Assembly: GCA_963785425.1 (NCBI GenBank)
Contig: CAWAVG010000002.1
Location: 496,001-560,000 of the forward strand
From: RYN-133 sp963785425
Lineage (GTDB): Bacteria > Actinomycetota > Actinomycetes > Mycobacteriales > Jatrophihabitantaceae
DNA: 64,000 nucleotides
Direction: 5' to 3'
In this document: positions 37,375 to 46,007 of the stretch, piece by piece
Position numbering within the stretch: the stretch's first letter is position 1
Layout: the number at the start of each line of letters is the position of its first letter
Notes under the pieces: model-generated
Database searches by the model: none
The model's input: only the letters and a program-made list of their open reading frames with translations
What the model was told of the DNA's origin: nothing
Program-made: the position numbers and the translations under genes

Positions 37375-38765
37375 CGCTTTACGTGCTGGTCGGCGCAGCC
37401 GGCTCGGGAAAGTCGACCTGGGCCGCGGAGCGGTTCGCGCGCGGCGAGATCGTGTCGTCGGACGCGCTGCGTGCTGCGGTCGGGACGGGCGAGGCCGACC
37501 TGGATGCCTCCCGCGACGCGTTCGCCGTGCTCGACCTGGTGATCGCCGCCCGGTTGCGGCGCGGCCTCACCACGGTCGTCGACAGCCTGGGGCTCGACGT
37601 CGAACGCCGCCGTGGCTACCTGGCCGCCGCCCGCACGGCTGGCATGCCCGCGGTGGCGGTGCTGTTCGAGACCGATCCGGAGCTGTGCCGCGCGCGGAAC
37701 CGGGAGCGTGACCGTCCGGTGCCGGCGCCCGCGCTGACCGCTCAACTGCGACGAGCGCGGGCCGCCGCGACCGAGCTCGACACTGAGGGCTGGGATCGTG
37801 TCGAGCGCATCGCGGGACGGATGTCCGAACCGGGGCCGGTGCCTGCGACGCCTGCGCCGTCCGCCCAGGGACGGCTGCAGTTCATGCTGCAGCTCTCGCG
37901 CTTCCCGTGGGACGACGACGGTCCCGCGCGTTGGCTGACCGCGATGGCGACGAGCGCCGCGGCGAGCGGATTCGACGGCATCGCACTGATGGACCACTTG
38001 ATCCAGATCCCGCAGGTCGGCAGGGCGTGGGAGCCGATTCCCGAGCCGTGGGTGACGCTCGGCCTGCTCGCCGCGCTGCCGACCGAATTGCAGCTCGGCA
38101 CGCTGGTGAGCCCGATGTCGCTGCATTCGCCGGGACGGCTCGCGAAAGCGGCGGCCACGCTCGACGCGCTCAGCGGCGGCCGGGCGTTCTGCGGTGTGGG
38201 CGCCGGATGGTGGGAGCGCGAACATCTCGGCTTCGGCCTGCCGTTCCCGTCGGCACAGGAGCGGATCGCCTTGCTGCGCCAGGCCATTCCCGTCATGCGC
38301 GCGCTGTGGGCGCCGGGTACGAAGGCCGCGGCGGGGTTGCCGGAGACGACGGCGTATCCGCGGCCGGTGGGCACATTGCCCGTGCTCGTCGGCGGGCGGA
38401 GCAGGCGCGTGCTGCAGATCGCGGCGGAGCTCGGCGACGGATGCAACGTCCCGGCGACCACCGAGCACGTGACGCGCGCCGCGGCGCTCATGGACGGCAA
38501 GCGCGTGACCGTCCTCGACGTGCCGGTCGTAGGGCGCACCCGTGACGAGGTCGCGTCACTCGTCGAACGGCTGCGCGGGCGGGTGTCCGCTGCGGCCTAC
38601 GCGCGCACGCACCATGCCGGCGTGGTGTCCGAGCACGTGGCGCGGTACCGCGAGCTCGGTTCCCTCGGCGTGGACACGGTGTTCGTGGCGCTCCCGGATC
38701 TGCGCGGCCCCGCCGACCTCGAGAAGTTCGCCGAGGTGATCGCCGCGTCCCACGGGGTTGAGTGA
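37371..38765 (+). CDS. P-loop kinase domain fused to luciferase-like (F420-type) oxidoreductase
   Basis: This 464-residue protein has two unrelated domains. Residues 1-155 form a small P-loop kinase with Walker A GAAGSGKST and RARNRERDRP, similar to AAA_33 or polynucleotide-kinase proteins. Residues ~165-464 are a luciferase-like monooxygenase fold (FDGIALMDHLIQIPQVGRAW, LGTLVSPMSLHSPGRLAKAA, GRAFCGVGAGWWEREHLGFG) of the type that normally uses F420. I recall a similar arrangement in some Rv1855c-family proteins. Substrates are unknown. It overlaps the CDP-alcohol transferase gene by 4 bp. Its stop codon lies within a nested inverted-repeat element. Confidence 0.85.
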   Translation: MTLYVLVGAAGSGKSTWAAERFARGEIVSSDALRAAVGTGEADLDASRDAFAVLDLVIAARLRRGLTTVVDSLGLDVERRRGYLAAARTAGMPAVAVLFETDPELCRARNRERDRPVPAPALTAQLRRARAAATELDTEGWDRVERIAGRMSEPGPVPATPAPSAQGRLQFMLQLSRFPWDDDGPARWLTAMATSAAASGFDGIALMDHLIQIPQVGRAWEPIPEPWVTLGLLAALPTELQLGTLVSPMSLHSPGRLAKAAATLDALSGGRAFCGVGAGWWEREHLGFGLPFPSAQERIALLRQAIPVMRALWAPGTKAAAGLPETTAYPRPVGTLPVLVGGRSRRVLQIAAELGDGCNVPATTEHVTRAAALMDGKRVTVLDVPVVGRTRDEVASLVERLRGRVSAAAYARTHHAGVVSEHVARYRELGSLGVDTVFVALPDLRGPADLEKFAEVIAASHGVE

Positions 38766-38848
38766 CGTCCCACGAGGTTGAGTGACGGCGAAATCGCCGT
38801 CACTCAACCCGCGGGGACGTCACTCACTGGGGGAGGCGTCACTCAACG
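38755..38848. repeat. Nested inverted repeat, GAGTGACG variant
   Basis: The inner stem is a perfect 15 bp: GGTTGAGTGACGGCG (38776-38790) and CGCCGTCACTCAACC (38795-38809) around AAAT. Outer arms GAGTGACGTCCC (38760-38771) and GGGACGTCACTC (38814-38825) are also perfect. A further half-copy, GCGTCACTCAACG, runs into the stop of the glycosyltransferase gene. Both flanking stop codons lie within the element. Confidence 0.85.
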
Positions 38849-39901
38849 GGGCAGACGGCGGCCCTTCCAATTCACCCGGCCACGCGCATGCTGGACGTGC
38901 GAGCGGACCGTCAGGCATCCGAACAGCGCGATCGACACAGGGTGCGCGAACGAGTCGACTGCCCGCCCGCCGGTGCGGTGCGCGGAGACCATCCGCCCGA
39001 GCACACCGGCGAGGTATCCGACGGCACCGACGCGCGAACCGCGAAGCGCGGCGACCGCGGGCACCACGTAGGCGAGCCCGAGCGCGCCGAGCACCGCGGC
39101 GCTGCCCCACGAGCCACCGAACGCCGACCACAGCGACTTGCCGTACCCGTCGCGCAGCTCGGCCCAGCTCGAGTACATGCGGCACGTCGCGAGCGACGTG
39201 CCGTCGACCACGACGCCGCGACCGCCCGAGCGCTTGATCGCACGCAACAGCGCAAGGTCGTCGAGCACGGCGGCACGCACGTGACCACCGGCCCGGTCGT
39301 ACGCAGACCTGCGCACGACGAGGAACTGCCCGTTCGCCGCCGACAGCGACGGTCGCGGCGAGCGCTCGGCAAGGCGCAGCGGAAGTGTGGTGAGGAACGA
39401 CCACTGCAGCAGCGGTTGCACGAGCCGTTCCGGCACCGTCACCGCTTCCTGCCGTGGGTGCGGCGCGACGAGATCCAGCCCGGTCGACTCGAGCAGGTGG
39501 ACGCTCGCACGTACCGCACCCGCACCCAGACGCACATCCGCGTCGACGAACACGAGGACATCGCCGGTCGCCGCCGCTGCGAGCTGCATGCACGCATGCG
39601 GCTTGCCGAGCCAACCCGCCGGCAGCGGCGCGCCCTCGAGCACGCGGGCGCCGTGGTCACGGGCAACCGCGGCGGTCGCGTCGCCCGAGCCGTCGTCGAG
39701 CACCAGCACCTCGTCGGCACCGTCGATCGAGTCGAGACACGCACCGATCCGGTTCGCCTCGTTGCGCGCGGGAACGAGCACCGACACCCGCGAACGCACC
39801 GGCCCGTCCACCGGGCGGCGCAGCAACACCGCATTCACCGCCGTGTGCACGGTGCCCGCGACCGCGAGCGCGGTGCCGAGCGCTACCGGCCTCAGCGCCA
39901 C
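38843..39901 (-). CDS. GT2 glycosyltransferase, carotenoid-type (CruC-like)
   Basis: The protein has 352 residues from a GTG overlapping the cruF stop. It is a GT-A fold with SVLVPARNEANRIGACLDSI, the DDGSGDAT motif, VFVDADV (metal site) and KRSGGRGVVVDGTSLATCRMY; hydrophobic segments at both ends suggest membrane attachment. The order cruF-glycosyltransferase matches carotenoid end-group modification, where CruC-type enzymes glycosylate a 1'-hydroxyl made by CruF. The carotenoid substrate is inferred from context only. It converges with the kinase-LLM gene. Confidence 0.78.
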   Translation of the reverse strand: MALRPVALGTALAVAGTVHTAVNAVLLRRPVDGPVRSRVSVLVPARNEANRIGACLDSIDGADEVLVLDDGSGDATAAVARDHGARVLEGAPLPAGWLGKPHACMQLAAAATGDVLVFVDADVRLGAGAVRASVHLLESTGLDLVAPHPRQEAVTVPERLVQPLLQWSFLTTLPLRLAERSPRPSLSAANGQFLVVRRSAYDRAGGHVRAAVLDDLALLRAIKRSGGRGVVVDGTSLATCRMYSSWAELRDGYGKSLWSAFGGSWGSAAVLGALGLAYVVPAVAALRGSRVGAVGYLAGVLGRMVSAHRTGGRAVDSFAHPVSIALFGCLTVRSHVQHARGRVNWKGRRLPR

Positions 39902-40650
39902 AGCGAACGCGCCAGCGGCACGGCCACGACGCCCATGCCGATCGCGACCCAGAGCCCGGCCGCAGGCAGGCCGAAGAACACGGCGAGCGCGAGCGCCGAA
40001 GACGCCCACGTCCAGACGTAGAAGCCGAGCGGCCACCGGTCGTCGTCCGAACCGCGCCGCAGCACGGCCTGCAGCCCGAGCGACATCAGCGCCGAGACCA
40101 GCAACCACCCGGCGTAGTTCGAGAGCGGGACGCCCGGCACCCCGGGCAGGTGCGGATCCGGATGCTTCCACGTCCAGTGCCCGGTCGCGGCCATCTGCGG
40201 ATCGAGGAACAGGTCCCACGCCGCCAGTGCCCAGGCGCCGACGACCACGCGCGCTGCGAACGAACGGCACAGCCGGCGCGCAGCGAGCGCTGCCGGCCAC
40301 GCGACCATCGGCCACGCGAACGCCACCACCGCAGGTACGCCGAACACGCTCGCGCCGAGGCCGCCGGTGTAGCGGTAGTCACCGAACGGCACACCGGTGT
40401 GGACGCCCAGCACCTCTACGGTGAACCCGCCGACCACGCTGATCAGCGCCAGCACGGCACACGTCCGCGGCCCCCGCGAGACGAAGGCATGCGCGAGCGA
40501 GGCCACCGCCACGAGCAGCACGGTCGCGACGGTCAGGACGTCGCGCGCACCGCCGGACGTGAGCGGATAGCCGATCTGCGCCGCCACCGCAGCACCGAAC
40601 AGGCACGCGACGAGCGAGACGGACGTGCGCCCGGCGACCTCAACTGCCAT
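39892..40650 (-). CDS. cruF: CruF-like carotenoid 1,2-hydratase
   Basis: This 252-residue polytopic membrane protein has about seven hydrophobic helices and the family segments GVPFGDYRYTGGLG, AAWDLFLDPQMAATGHW and GVPLSNYAGWLLVSA. CruF hydrates the psi-end of acyclic carotenoids such as gamma-carotene or bisanhydrobacterioruberin. The ATG giving MAVEVAGRTS overlaps the upstream acetyltransferase stop by 11 bp, and the downstream glycosyltransferase begins inside its stop, so the three are coupled. No phytoene synthase or desaturase is in the window. Confidence 0.83.
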   Translation of the reverse strand: MAVEVAGRTSVSLVACLFGAAVAAQIGYPLTSGGARDVLTVATVLLVAVASLAHAFVSRGPRTCAVLALISVVGGFTVEVLGVHTGVPFGDYRYTGGLGASVFGVPAVVAFAWPMVAWPAALAARRLCRSFAARVVVGAWALAAWDLFLDPQMAATGHWTWKHPDPHLPGVPGVPLSNYAGWLLVSALMSLGLQAVLRRGSDDDRWPLGFYVWTWASSALALAVFFGLPAAGLWVAIGMGVVAVPLARSLWR

Positions 40651-41233
40651 CGAGCTGCAACGGCAGGCGCGCGCCGAGCACCGCGAACGGCCGCACGTCG
40701 CCGGGAAACAGGTAGTGGCGGCGCAGATCGACGAACCCGACGTGGCGGTACAGCCGGAACGCGCGGGTGTCGATGTCCGGCGTCGACAACAACATCGAAT
40801 CGTGCGGCAACCCACCGGCGAGTTCGCCGAGCAGCACCCGTCCGGTGCCGCCGCCCTGGTAGTCGGGCAGTACGTGCAGCTCGGACAGTTCGAAGGCGTT
40901 GCCGAGCCATTGCCGGGCCTGCTCTGCGTTGAGAGCCCGGCGGACGAGGTCGTGCCACCACTGGCCGGGCCGGGTCGTGTACCCGTAGCCGAATCCGACG
41001 AGGGTGTCGTCGTCGAGCACGGCGGCCCGGCACGCGAAGCCCGGATGCGTGGCGTGCCGCCGTGCGGTCACCGCCCGCTGGCCGGCGGCGTGCTGCGGAT
41101 AGTTCATCGCCTGCACGTAGATGTTCATCGCGTCGTTGACGCGCAGCGCGAACTGTTCGGGGGTCCACTCGACCACGCGGGGGACCGCCGTCGCGGCATG
41201 CTCGGTCGACTGCACGTATTGATGGTGCCGCAT
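40640..41233 (-). CDS. GNAT-family acetyltransferase
   Basis: The protein has 197 residues. The acetyl-CoA-binding motif is LSELHVLPDYQGGGTGRVLLGEL (written here as ELHVLPDYQGGGTGR), followed by the DIDTRAFRLYRHVGFVDLRR strand-helix, both typical of N-acetyltransferases. The substrate is unknown. Upstream in-frame extensions would overlap the divergent DUF1810 gene, so the ATG giving MRHHQYVQ was chosen. It is the first gene of the cruF operon. Confidence 0.8.
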   Translation of the reverse strand: MRHHQYVQSTEHAATAVPRVVEWTPEQFALRVNDAMNIYVQAMNYPQHAAGQRAVTARRHATHPGFACRAAVLDDDTLVGFGYGYTTRPGQWWHDLVRRALNAEQARQWLGNAFELSELHVLPDYQGGGTGRVLLGELAGGLPHDSMLLSTPDIDTRAFRLYRHVGFVDLRRHYLFPGDVRPFAVLGARLPLQLDGS

Positions 41234-41281
41234 GCCGTTCAGGACTGGCGAAGAAGCCCACAAACCGGCCACCATGAATTC

Positions 41282-41722
41282 ATGATCAACGACATCGCGG
41301 CCGGGCACCGGCCGATGAGCCTCGACCGGTTCGTCGACGCACAGGACGGTGTCTACGACCGCGCGCTCGCCGAGCTGCGTGCCGGCCGCAAGACCTCGCA
41401 CTGGATGTGGTTCGTCTTCCCGCAGATCCACGGGCTCGGATCGAGCCCGACGGCACAGCACTACGCGATCGCATCCCTGGCCGAGGCGCGCGACTACCTC
41501 GCCCATCCGCTGCTCGGGTCACGGTTGCGCGAATGCGCCGGCGCGGTCGGCGCTGTCGAGGGACGCAGCGCCGAGCAGATCTTCGGCGGCATCGACGCGA
41601 TGAAGTTGCGCTCGTCCATGACGTTGTTCCACCGGGCAGCGCCCGACGAGAAGGTCTTCGCGCAGGTGCTCGACAAGTACTTCGACGGCGTGCCCGACGC
41701 CGCGACCGACGAGCGGCTCTAG
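41282..41722 (+). CDS. DUF1810-family protein
   Basis: This 146-residue protein has the family core SHWMWFVFPQIHGLGSSP and YAIASLAEARDYLAHPLLG, plus SSMTLFHRAAPDE near the end. The family is small, soluble and of unknown biochemical function. The ATG giving MINDIAAGHRP was chosen because upstream sequence in the frame belongs to the opposite-strand gene. It converges with the YbaK-family gene; the stop codons share the bases CTAG and no hairpin lies between. Confidence 0.85.
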   Translation: MINDIAAGHRPMSLDRFVDAQDGVYDRALAELRAGRKTSHWMWFVFPQIHGLGSSPTAQHYAIASLAEARDYLAHPLLGSRLRECAGAVGAVEGRSAEQIFGGIDAMKLRSSMTLFHRAAPDEKVFAQVLDKYFDGVPDAATDERL

Positions 41723-42186
41723 GCGACCTCGGCGGGACGGCCACCGGTGAGCCGCAGCAGTTCCTCGTAGGTGGTCGGGAACACCGCGTGCGGGATGCCG
41801 CCGGCCGCCCAGATCTCCGGGAATCCGACCAGCTCGACGTCGACGAGCGTGCGCAAGGGAGCCGGGTGACCGATCGGGGCCACGCCGCCGATGCGTTGCC
41901 CGGTCGCCGAGTACACGAGGTCGGCGGACGCCCGATTCAGCGCTGCGACACCGAGCAGGGCGGCGGCCTTGCCGGTGTCGACCCGATGGGCACCACTGGT
42001 CATCACCAGCACCGCCTCGTTGTCGGACGTGGCGAACACGAGCGAATTGGCTATGGCGCCGACCTCGACACCGAGTTGCGCAGCCGCGGCAGCAGCGGTC
42101 GGTGCGGCGTCAGGCAGCAGCCGCACGCGGCCGCGGCATCCGCTCGCCTCGAGGATCGCGTCGATCGCCGCGCAGTTCGGATGCAC
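41719..42186 (-). CDS. YbaK/ProX-family aminoacyl-tRNA deacylase
   Basis: This 155-residue YbaK/EbsC-fold protein has LGVEVGAIANSLVFATSDN with the lysine-equivalent region altered, and AVLVMTSGAHRVDTGK and GQRIGGVAPIGHPAPL, which are family signatures. Members hydrolyse misacylated Cys- or Ala-tRNA. It is directly downstream of cysH on the same strand, with 9 bp between, though linkage to sulfur assimilation may be incidental. Confidence 0.88.
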   Translation of the reverse strand: MHPNCAAIDAILEASGCRGRVRLLPDAAPTAAAAAAQLGVEVGAIANSLVFATSDNEAVLVMTSGAHRVDTGKAAALLGVAALNRASADLVYSATGQRIGGVAPIGHPAPLRTLVDVELVGFPEIWAAGGIPHAVFPTTYEELLRLTGGRPAEVA

Positions 42187-42195
42187 GCGCCCACC

Positions 42196-42918
42196 CTAGG
42201 GGCAGGCCGTCACCGCGTCGTGGATGCCGCACTCGGTCTTCGACAGCCCGGCCCAGCGGCCGGCGCGCAGGTCCTCGCCCGGCTTGATCCTCCGGGTGCA
42301 CGGTCCGCACCCGACCGAGCCGTAGCCGTCGTCCAGCAACGGGTTGACGATGACGCCGTGCTCGGCGATGTAGGCGTCCACGTCGTGCTGGGTCCAGGCG
42401 GCGATCGGGTTGAGCTTGACCATCGAGCGCCGAGCGTCCCATTCGACGACCTTGACCCCGCCGCGTGACACCGCTTCGTCGCGGCGCAGTCCCGACGCCC
42501 AACCCTGGTAGCCACGCAGCGCCTGACGCAGCGGCGTCACCTTGCGCAGCGCGCAGCACTGGTCGGGATTGCGCTCGTACAGCCGCGCGCCGAAGCTCGC
42601 ATCCTGTTCGGCGACGGTCTGTCGCGGACGGATCGAGCGCACCGTGACCGGCAGGGTCGCCGCGACGGCGTCGCGTGTGCCGATCGTCTCGGCGAAGTGA
42701 TAGCCGGTGTCGAGGAACACGACATCGACACCGGGACGCACGCGCGACGCCAGGTGCGGCACCACGGCATCAGCCATCGACGAGGTCACGCACCACGTGT
42801 CACCGAGGTGTTCCTGCGCCCAGCGCAGCACGTCGAGCGCCGAGGCGCCGTCGAGTTCGTCGCCGGCACGTTCGGCCTCGTGCCGCAGCCGGTCGAGGTC
42901 GGGGAGCACGGCGGTCAA
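42196..42918 (-). CDS. cysH: Adenylylsulfate (APS) reductase, [4Fe-4S] type
   Basis: This CysH-family protein has 240 residues with a TTG start overlapping the sulfite reductase stop (TTGA). Cysteine pairs QCCALRKV and GCGPCTRR ligate a [4Fe-4S] cluster, marking the APS-type assimilatory reductase. The catalytic cysteine is in KTECGIH near the C-terminus. It reduces APS to sulfite with thioredoxin. It forms an operon with sir upstream and a short leader peptide beyond that. A GTG two codons later is an alternative start. Confidence 0.92.
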   Translation of the reverse strand: MTAVLPDLDRLRHEAERAGDELDGASALDVLRWAQEHLGDTWCVTSSMADAVVPHLASRVRPGVDVVFLDTGYHFAETIGTRDAVAATLPVTVRSIRPRQTVAEQDASFGARLYERNPDQCCALRKVTPLRQALRGYQGWASGLRRDEAVSRGGVKVVEWDARRSMVKLNPIAAWTQHDVDAYIAEHGVIVNPLLDDGYGSVGCGPCTRRIKPGEDLRAGRWAGLSKTECGIHDAVTACP

Positions 42919-44558
42919 TGCAGCCAGGTCTCGTCGGCGCGCGCGACGTATGCGGCGAACGACTCGTCGCCCTCGCGACGCTCGAGATAGCCGCGCAGCA
43001 CGCGCTCGGCGTAGTCGGGCGCCTCGGCCGCAGTGACGCGAAGCCCGCGGAACTTCCGCCCGAAGTCCGCCTGCTCGCCCATGAGGCCGCCGAGGTGCAC
43101 CTGGAACGCGTCCTCGTCGCCGTCGACGCCCTTGGCCACGACGCCCTTGAAGCCGATGTCGGCGACCTGGAAACGCGCGCACGAGTTCGGGCACCCATTG
43201 ACGTTGATCGTCACGGGAGTGTCGAAGTCAGGCAGCCGCCGCTCGAGTTCCTGCTGGATCGTTTCCGCGCGCTTCTTCGTCTCGACCAGCGCGAGCTTGC
43301 AGAATTCGATGCCGGTGCAGGCGATCGTCCCGCGCCGGAACGCCGACGGGTGCACCGCCAGCCCGATCGAGTCGAGCTCGGCGGCGAGGTCGCCGGCACG
43401 CGAGCGCTCGACGTCCACGATCACGAGCCCCTGCTGCGCGGTGAGACCGATCCGGCCGCTGCCGAAGCGTTGGGCGAGCTCCGCGACCTGGCGCAACGCG
43501 TCGCCGGACGTGCGTCCGGACTTCGTCGTCGCCCCGACCGACACGAGACCGTTGCGCTGCTCGCGCACACCGGTGTGGTCGCGGTGCGCGGGCGAGGCCG
43601 GCGGCGCGTCGCCGTCCGGCAGCTGCCGGTGCAGGTACTCGTCCTGCAGCACCTTGCGGAACTTGTCCGGTCCCCAGTCGGCCATCAGGAACTTCAACCG
43701 CGCGTGGTTGCGGCTGCGCCGGTAGCCGTAGTCGCGGAACACCGAGATGACCCCGGCCCACACGTCGCTGACCTCGTCCGGACGGACGAAGACGCCGAGC
43801 CGTTCGGCGAAGCGCGGATTCGTCGACAGGCCGCCGCCGACCCATAGGTCGAATCCCGGCTCGCCGTCGGGGCCGATGACGCCGACGAACGCGACGTCGT
43901 TGATCTCGTGGTTGGTGCAGTGCTGCGCACACCCGGAGATCGACGTCTTGAACTTGCGCGGCAGGTTCGAGAACTGCGGGTCGCCGAGATACTTCTCGAC
44001 GGTTTCGCGCAGCGCAGGGCCTGCGTCGAGTACGGAGTCGGCCGCGACGCCCTCGAGCGGGCAGCCGAGCACCACGCGCGGAGTGTCACCGCACGCCTCG
44101 GTCGTCGACAGGCCGACGGCCTCGAGGCGGTTCCAGATCTCTGGGACGTCTTCGATACGCACCCAGTGCAGTTGCACGTTCTGCCGGTCGGTCACGTCGG
44201 CGATACCGCGCCCGAACTCCGAGGCGATGTCGGCCACGACGCGAAGCTGTTTCGCGGTGAGCGCGCCGCCGTCGATGCGGATGCGCAGCATGAAGTGTTC
44301 GTCCTCGAGCTCTTCCGGCTCGAGGGTCGCGGTCTTGCCGCCCGGGATTCCGGGACGTCGCTGCGTGTACAGCCCGAACCAGCGGAACCGACCGCGCAGG
44401 TCGGCCGGGTCGATGCCGGCGAAGCCGGTGTGCTGATAGATGTCGATGATGCGCTGGCGGACGTCGAGTCCGTCGCTGTCGCGCTTGGCGCGCTCGTTCG
44501 GGTTCAGTGGTTCTCGGTAGCCCAGGGCCCACTGCCCTTGTCCTTTACGCGCAGGCAT
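42915..44558 (-). CDS. sir: Ferredoxin-dependent sulfite reductase
   Basis: This 547-residue siroheme/[4Fe-4S] enzyme reduces sulfite to sulfide. Cluster ligands are in CTGIEFCKLA and CPNSCARF. Y64 (FGLYTQRRPG) and C156 (TEACGDTP) are 92 residues apart, exactly the spacing of the covalently linked Tyr69-Cys161 pair of Mycobacterium tuberculosis SirA, so a sulfite rather than nitrite role is favoured. It precedes cysH with a 4-bp overlap and is preceded by a leader peptide ORF (44626-44700). Siroheme is supplied by the divergent cysG. Confidence 0.95.
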   Translation of the reverse strand: MPARKGQGQWALGYREPLNPNERAKRDSDGLDVRQRIIDIYQHTGFAGIDPADLRGRFRWFGLYTQRRPGIPGGKTATLEPEELEDEHFMLRIRIDGGALTAKQLRVVADIASEFGRGIADVTDRQNVQLHWVRIEDVPEIWNRLEAVGLSTTEACGDTPRVVLGCPLEGVAADSVLDAGPALRETVEKYLGDPQFSNLPRKFKTSISGCAQHCTNHEINDVAFVGVIGPDGEPGFDLWVGGGLSTNPRFAERLGVFVRPDEVSDVWAGVISVFRDYGYRRSRNHARLKFLMADWGPDKFRKVLQDEYLHRQLPDGDAPPASPAHRDHTGVREQRNGLVSVGATTKSGRTSGDALRQVAELAQRFGSGRIGLTAQQGLVIVDVERSRAGDLAAELDSIGLAVHPSAFRRGTIACTGIEFCKLALVETKKRAETIQQELERRLPDFDTPVTINVNGCPNSCARFQVADIGFKGVVAKGVDGDEDAFQVHLGGLMGEQADFGRKFRGLRVTAAEAPDYAERVLRGYLERREGDESFAAYVARADETWLH

Positions 44559-44625
44559 GCGCGTGTCCCTTCGACGTGGCGATTACGGACGGGCGTGCGA
44601 CGGAGCTGAGTCCGCGCAGGGGGCA

Positions 44626-44700
44626 TCAACAGCCCTGGCCCGCCACCCGTACCAAGTCGATGTGACGGCGAGAGGTCAGCATGTAATCGACCAGTCGCAT
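44626..44700 (-). CDS. Putative sulfur-responsive leader peptide
   Basis: A 24-codon ORF ends in SRRHIDLVRVAGQGC-stop. Short peptides with an RRH(I/V)DLxR core and a C-terminal cysteine are found before sulfur-assimilation genes in actinobacteria and are annotated as putative leader peptides; related poly-Cys leaders in mycobacteria are cysteine-responsive attenuators. It lies 67 bp upstream of sir on the same strand. The gap can form a hairpin (GGACTCAGCTCC region). An internal ATG would give 18 residues. Only one cysteine codon is present, the last, so any sensing would act at termination of leader translation. Confidence 0.75.
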   Translation of the reverse strand: MRLVDYMLTSRRHIDLVRVAGQGC

Positions 44701-44792
44701 GTACCCATGGTCGCACACGACCGGTGACGGCAGTACCCGTTGTGGCGCACGCCGTATGCCCAGATCTCCGGTGGACAAGGACAATCGGGAAC

Positions 44793-45995
44793 GTGACCGG
44801 CTTCCCGCTCCTGCTGGACGTGCGTGATCGACCGGTGCTCGTGGTCGGCGGCGGCGCCGTGGGGACGCGTCGTGCGCTCGCGCTGAGCGAAGCCGGCGCG
44901 CAGGTGCGAGTGGTCGCGCCACGGCTCTCCGACGTACTGGCGGGCGTTCGGGCCGGCGTCACGATCGAGCGCCGCGAATTCCGGATCGACGACCTCGACG
45001 GCGCCTGGCTCGTCATGGCGTGCACGTCGGATCCCGCGGTGAACACCACGATCGCGAACGAGGCCTCCGCGCGGCGGATCTTCTGTGTGCGCGCGGACGA
45101 CGCAACGGGGGGCACCGCCCGGGTGCCCGTCGTGGTCCGGCGCGACGACCTCACGGTTGCGGTCAACGGGGGCGACGACCCGCGCCGCGCGACCGCGTTA
45201 CGCGACGCGATCGCGACGGCGCTCGACCTGGGCGAGTTGCCTGTTGCACGGCACCGTCCGGCGGCCGCGGGGTCGGTGGCTCTGGTCGGCGGCGGCCCGG
45301 GCGATCCCGAGCTGATCACGGTGCGCGGGCGCCGGCTGGTCGCCACCGCGGACGTGGTGGTGGTCGACCGGCTCGCGCCGCGCGCGCTGCTCGACGGCCT
45401 GCCGCCCGGCACCGAGGTGATCGACTGCGGGAAGTCCGCCCACCGCCACAACCTCAGCCAGGACGAGATCAACACCGTTCTGATCGATCGCGCACGCGCC
45501 GGGAAACGGGTCGTGCGGCTCAAGGGCGGCGACCCGTTCGTCTTCGGTCGCGGCGGCGAGGAGTGGCTCGCCTGTGTCGCCGCCGGCGTTCCGGTCACGG
45601 TCGTGCCGGGCCTGAGCTCGGCGCTCGCCGCGCCGGCGAGCGCGGGGATCCCGCTGACGCACCGCGGCGTCGCAGCCGACTTCACGGTCGTCTCCGGCCA
45701 CCTCGACCCGGGACGGGCGGCGGGGCAGGGAATCGACTGGCCCGGCCTTGCCACCGGGGCCGGCACCCTCGTGCTGCTGATGTCGATGGATCGGTTGGGG
45801 CTGATCGCGGACGAGCTGATCAAGCACGGCCGTCCGGGCACCACCCCGGCGGCCGTCGTGCATCGCGCGACGCTGCCCGGCGAGCAGACCGTGCGCGCAC
45901 CGCTGGCCGATCTCGCCCGAGCCGTCGCCGAGGCCGGTGTCGGCGCGCCTGCGGTGGTCGTCATCGGCGAGGTGGTCGACATCCTGGGTGCGTAG
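44793..45995 (+). CDS. cysG: Siroheme synthase (precorrin-2 dehydrogenase/uroporphyrinogen methyltransferase)
   Basis: This 400-residue bifunctional protein starts with GTG. The N-terminal dehydrogenase has the NAD site VLVVGGGAVGTRRAL. The C-terminal SUMT domain has VALVGGGPGDPELITVRG, VVVDRLAPRALL and VRLKGGDPFVFGRGGEE. It converts uroporphyrinogen III to sirohydrochlorin, probably including ferrochelation, for the adjacent sulfite reductase. It is divergent from the leader-sir-cysH operon across 92 bp, an arrangement that allows common control. Confidence 0.93.
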   Translation: MTGFPLLLDVRDRPVLVVGGGAVGTRRALALSEAGAQVRVVAPRLSDVLAGVRAGVTIERREFRIDDLDGAWLVMACTSDPAVNTTIANEASARRIFCVRADDATGGTARVPVVVRRDDLTVAVNGGDDPRRATALRDAIATALDLGELPVARHRPAAAGSVALVGGGPGDPELITVRGRRLVATADVVVVDRLAPRALLDGLPPGTEVIDCGKSAHRHNLSQDEINTVLIDRARAGKRVVRLKGGDPFVFGRGGEEWLACVAAGVPVTVVPGLSSALAAPASAGIPLTHRGVAADFTVVSGHLDPGRAAGQGIDWPGLATGAGTLVLLMSMDRLGLIADELIKHGRPGTTPAAVVHRATLPGEQTVRAPLADLARAVAEAGVGAPAVVVIGEVVDILGA

Positions 45996-46007
45996 TCCGG
46001 ACCATGG

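Noticed and set aside
38888..40021. A plus-strand ORF over the carotenoid glycosyltransferase
   Set aside because: No domain; composition and position are those of an antisense shadow of the GT2 gene.
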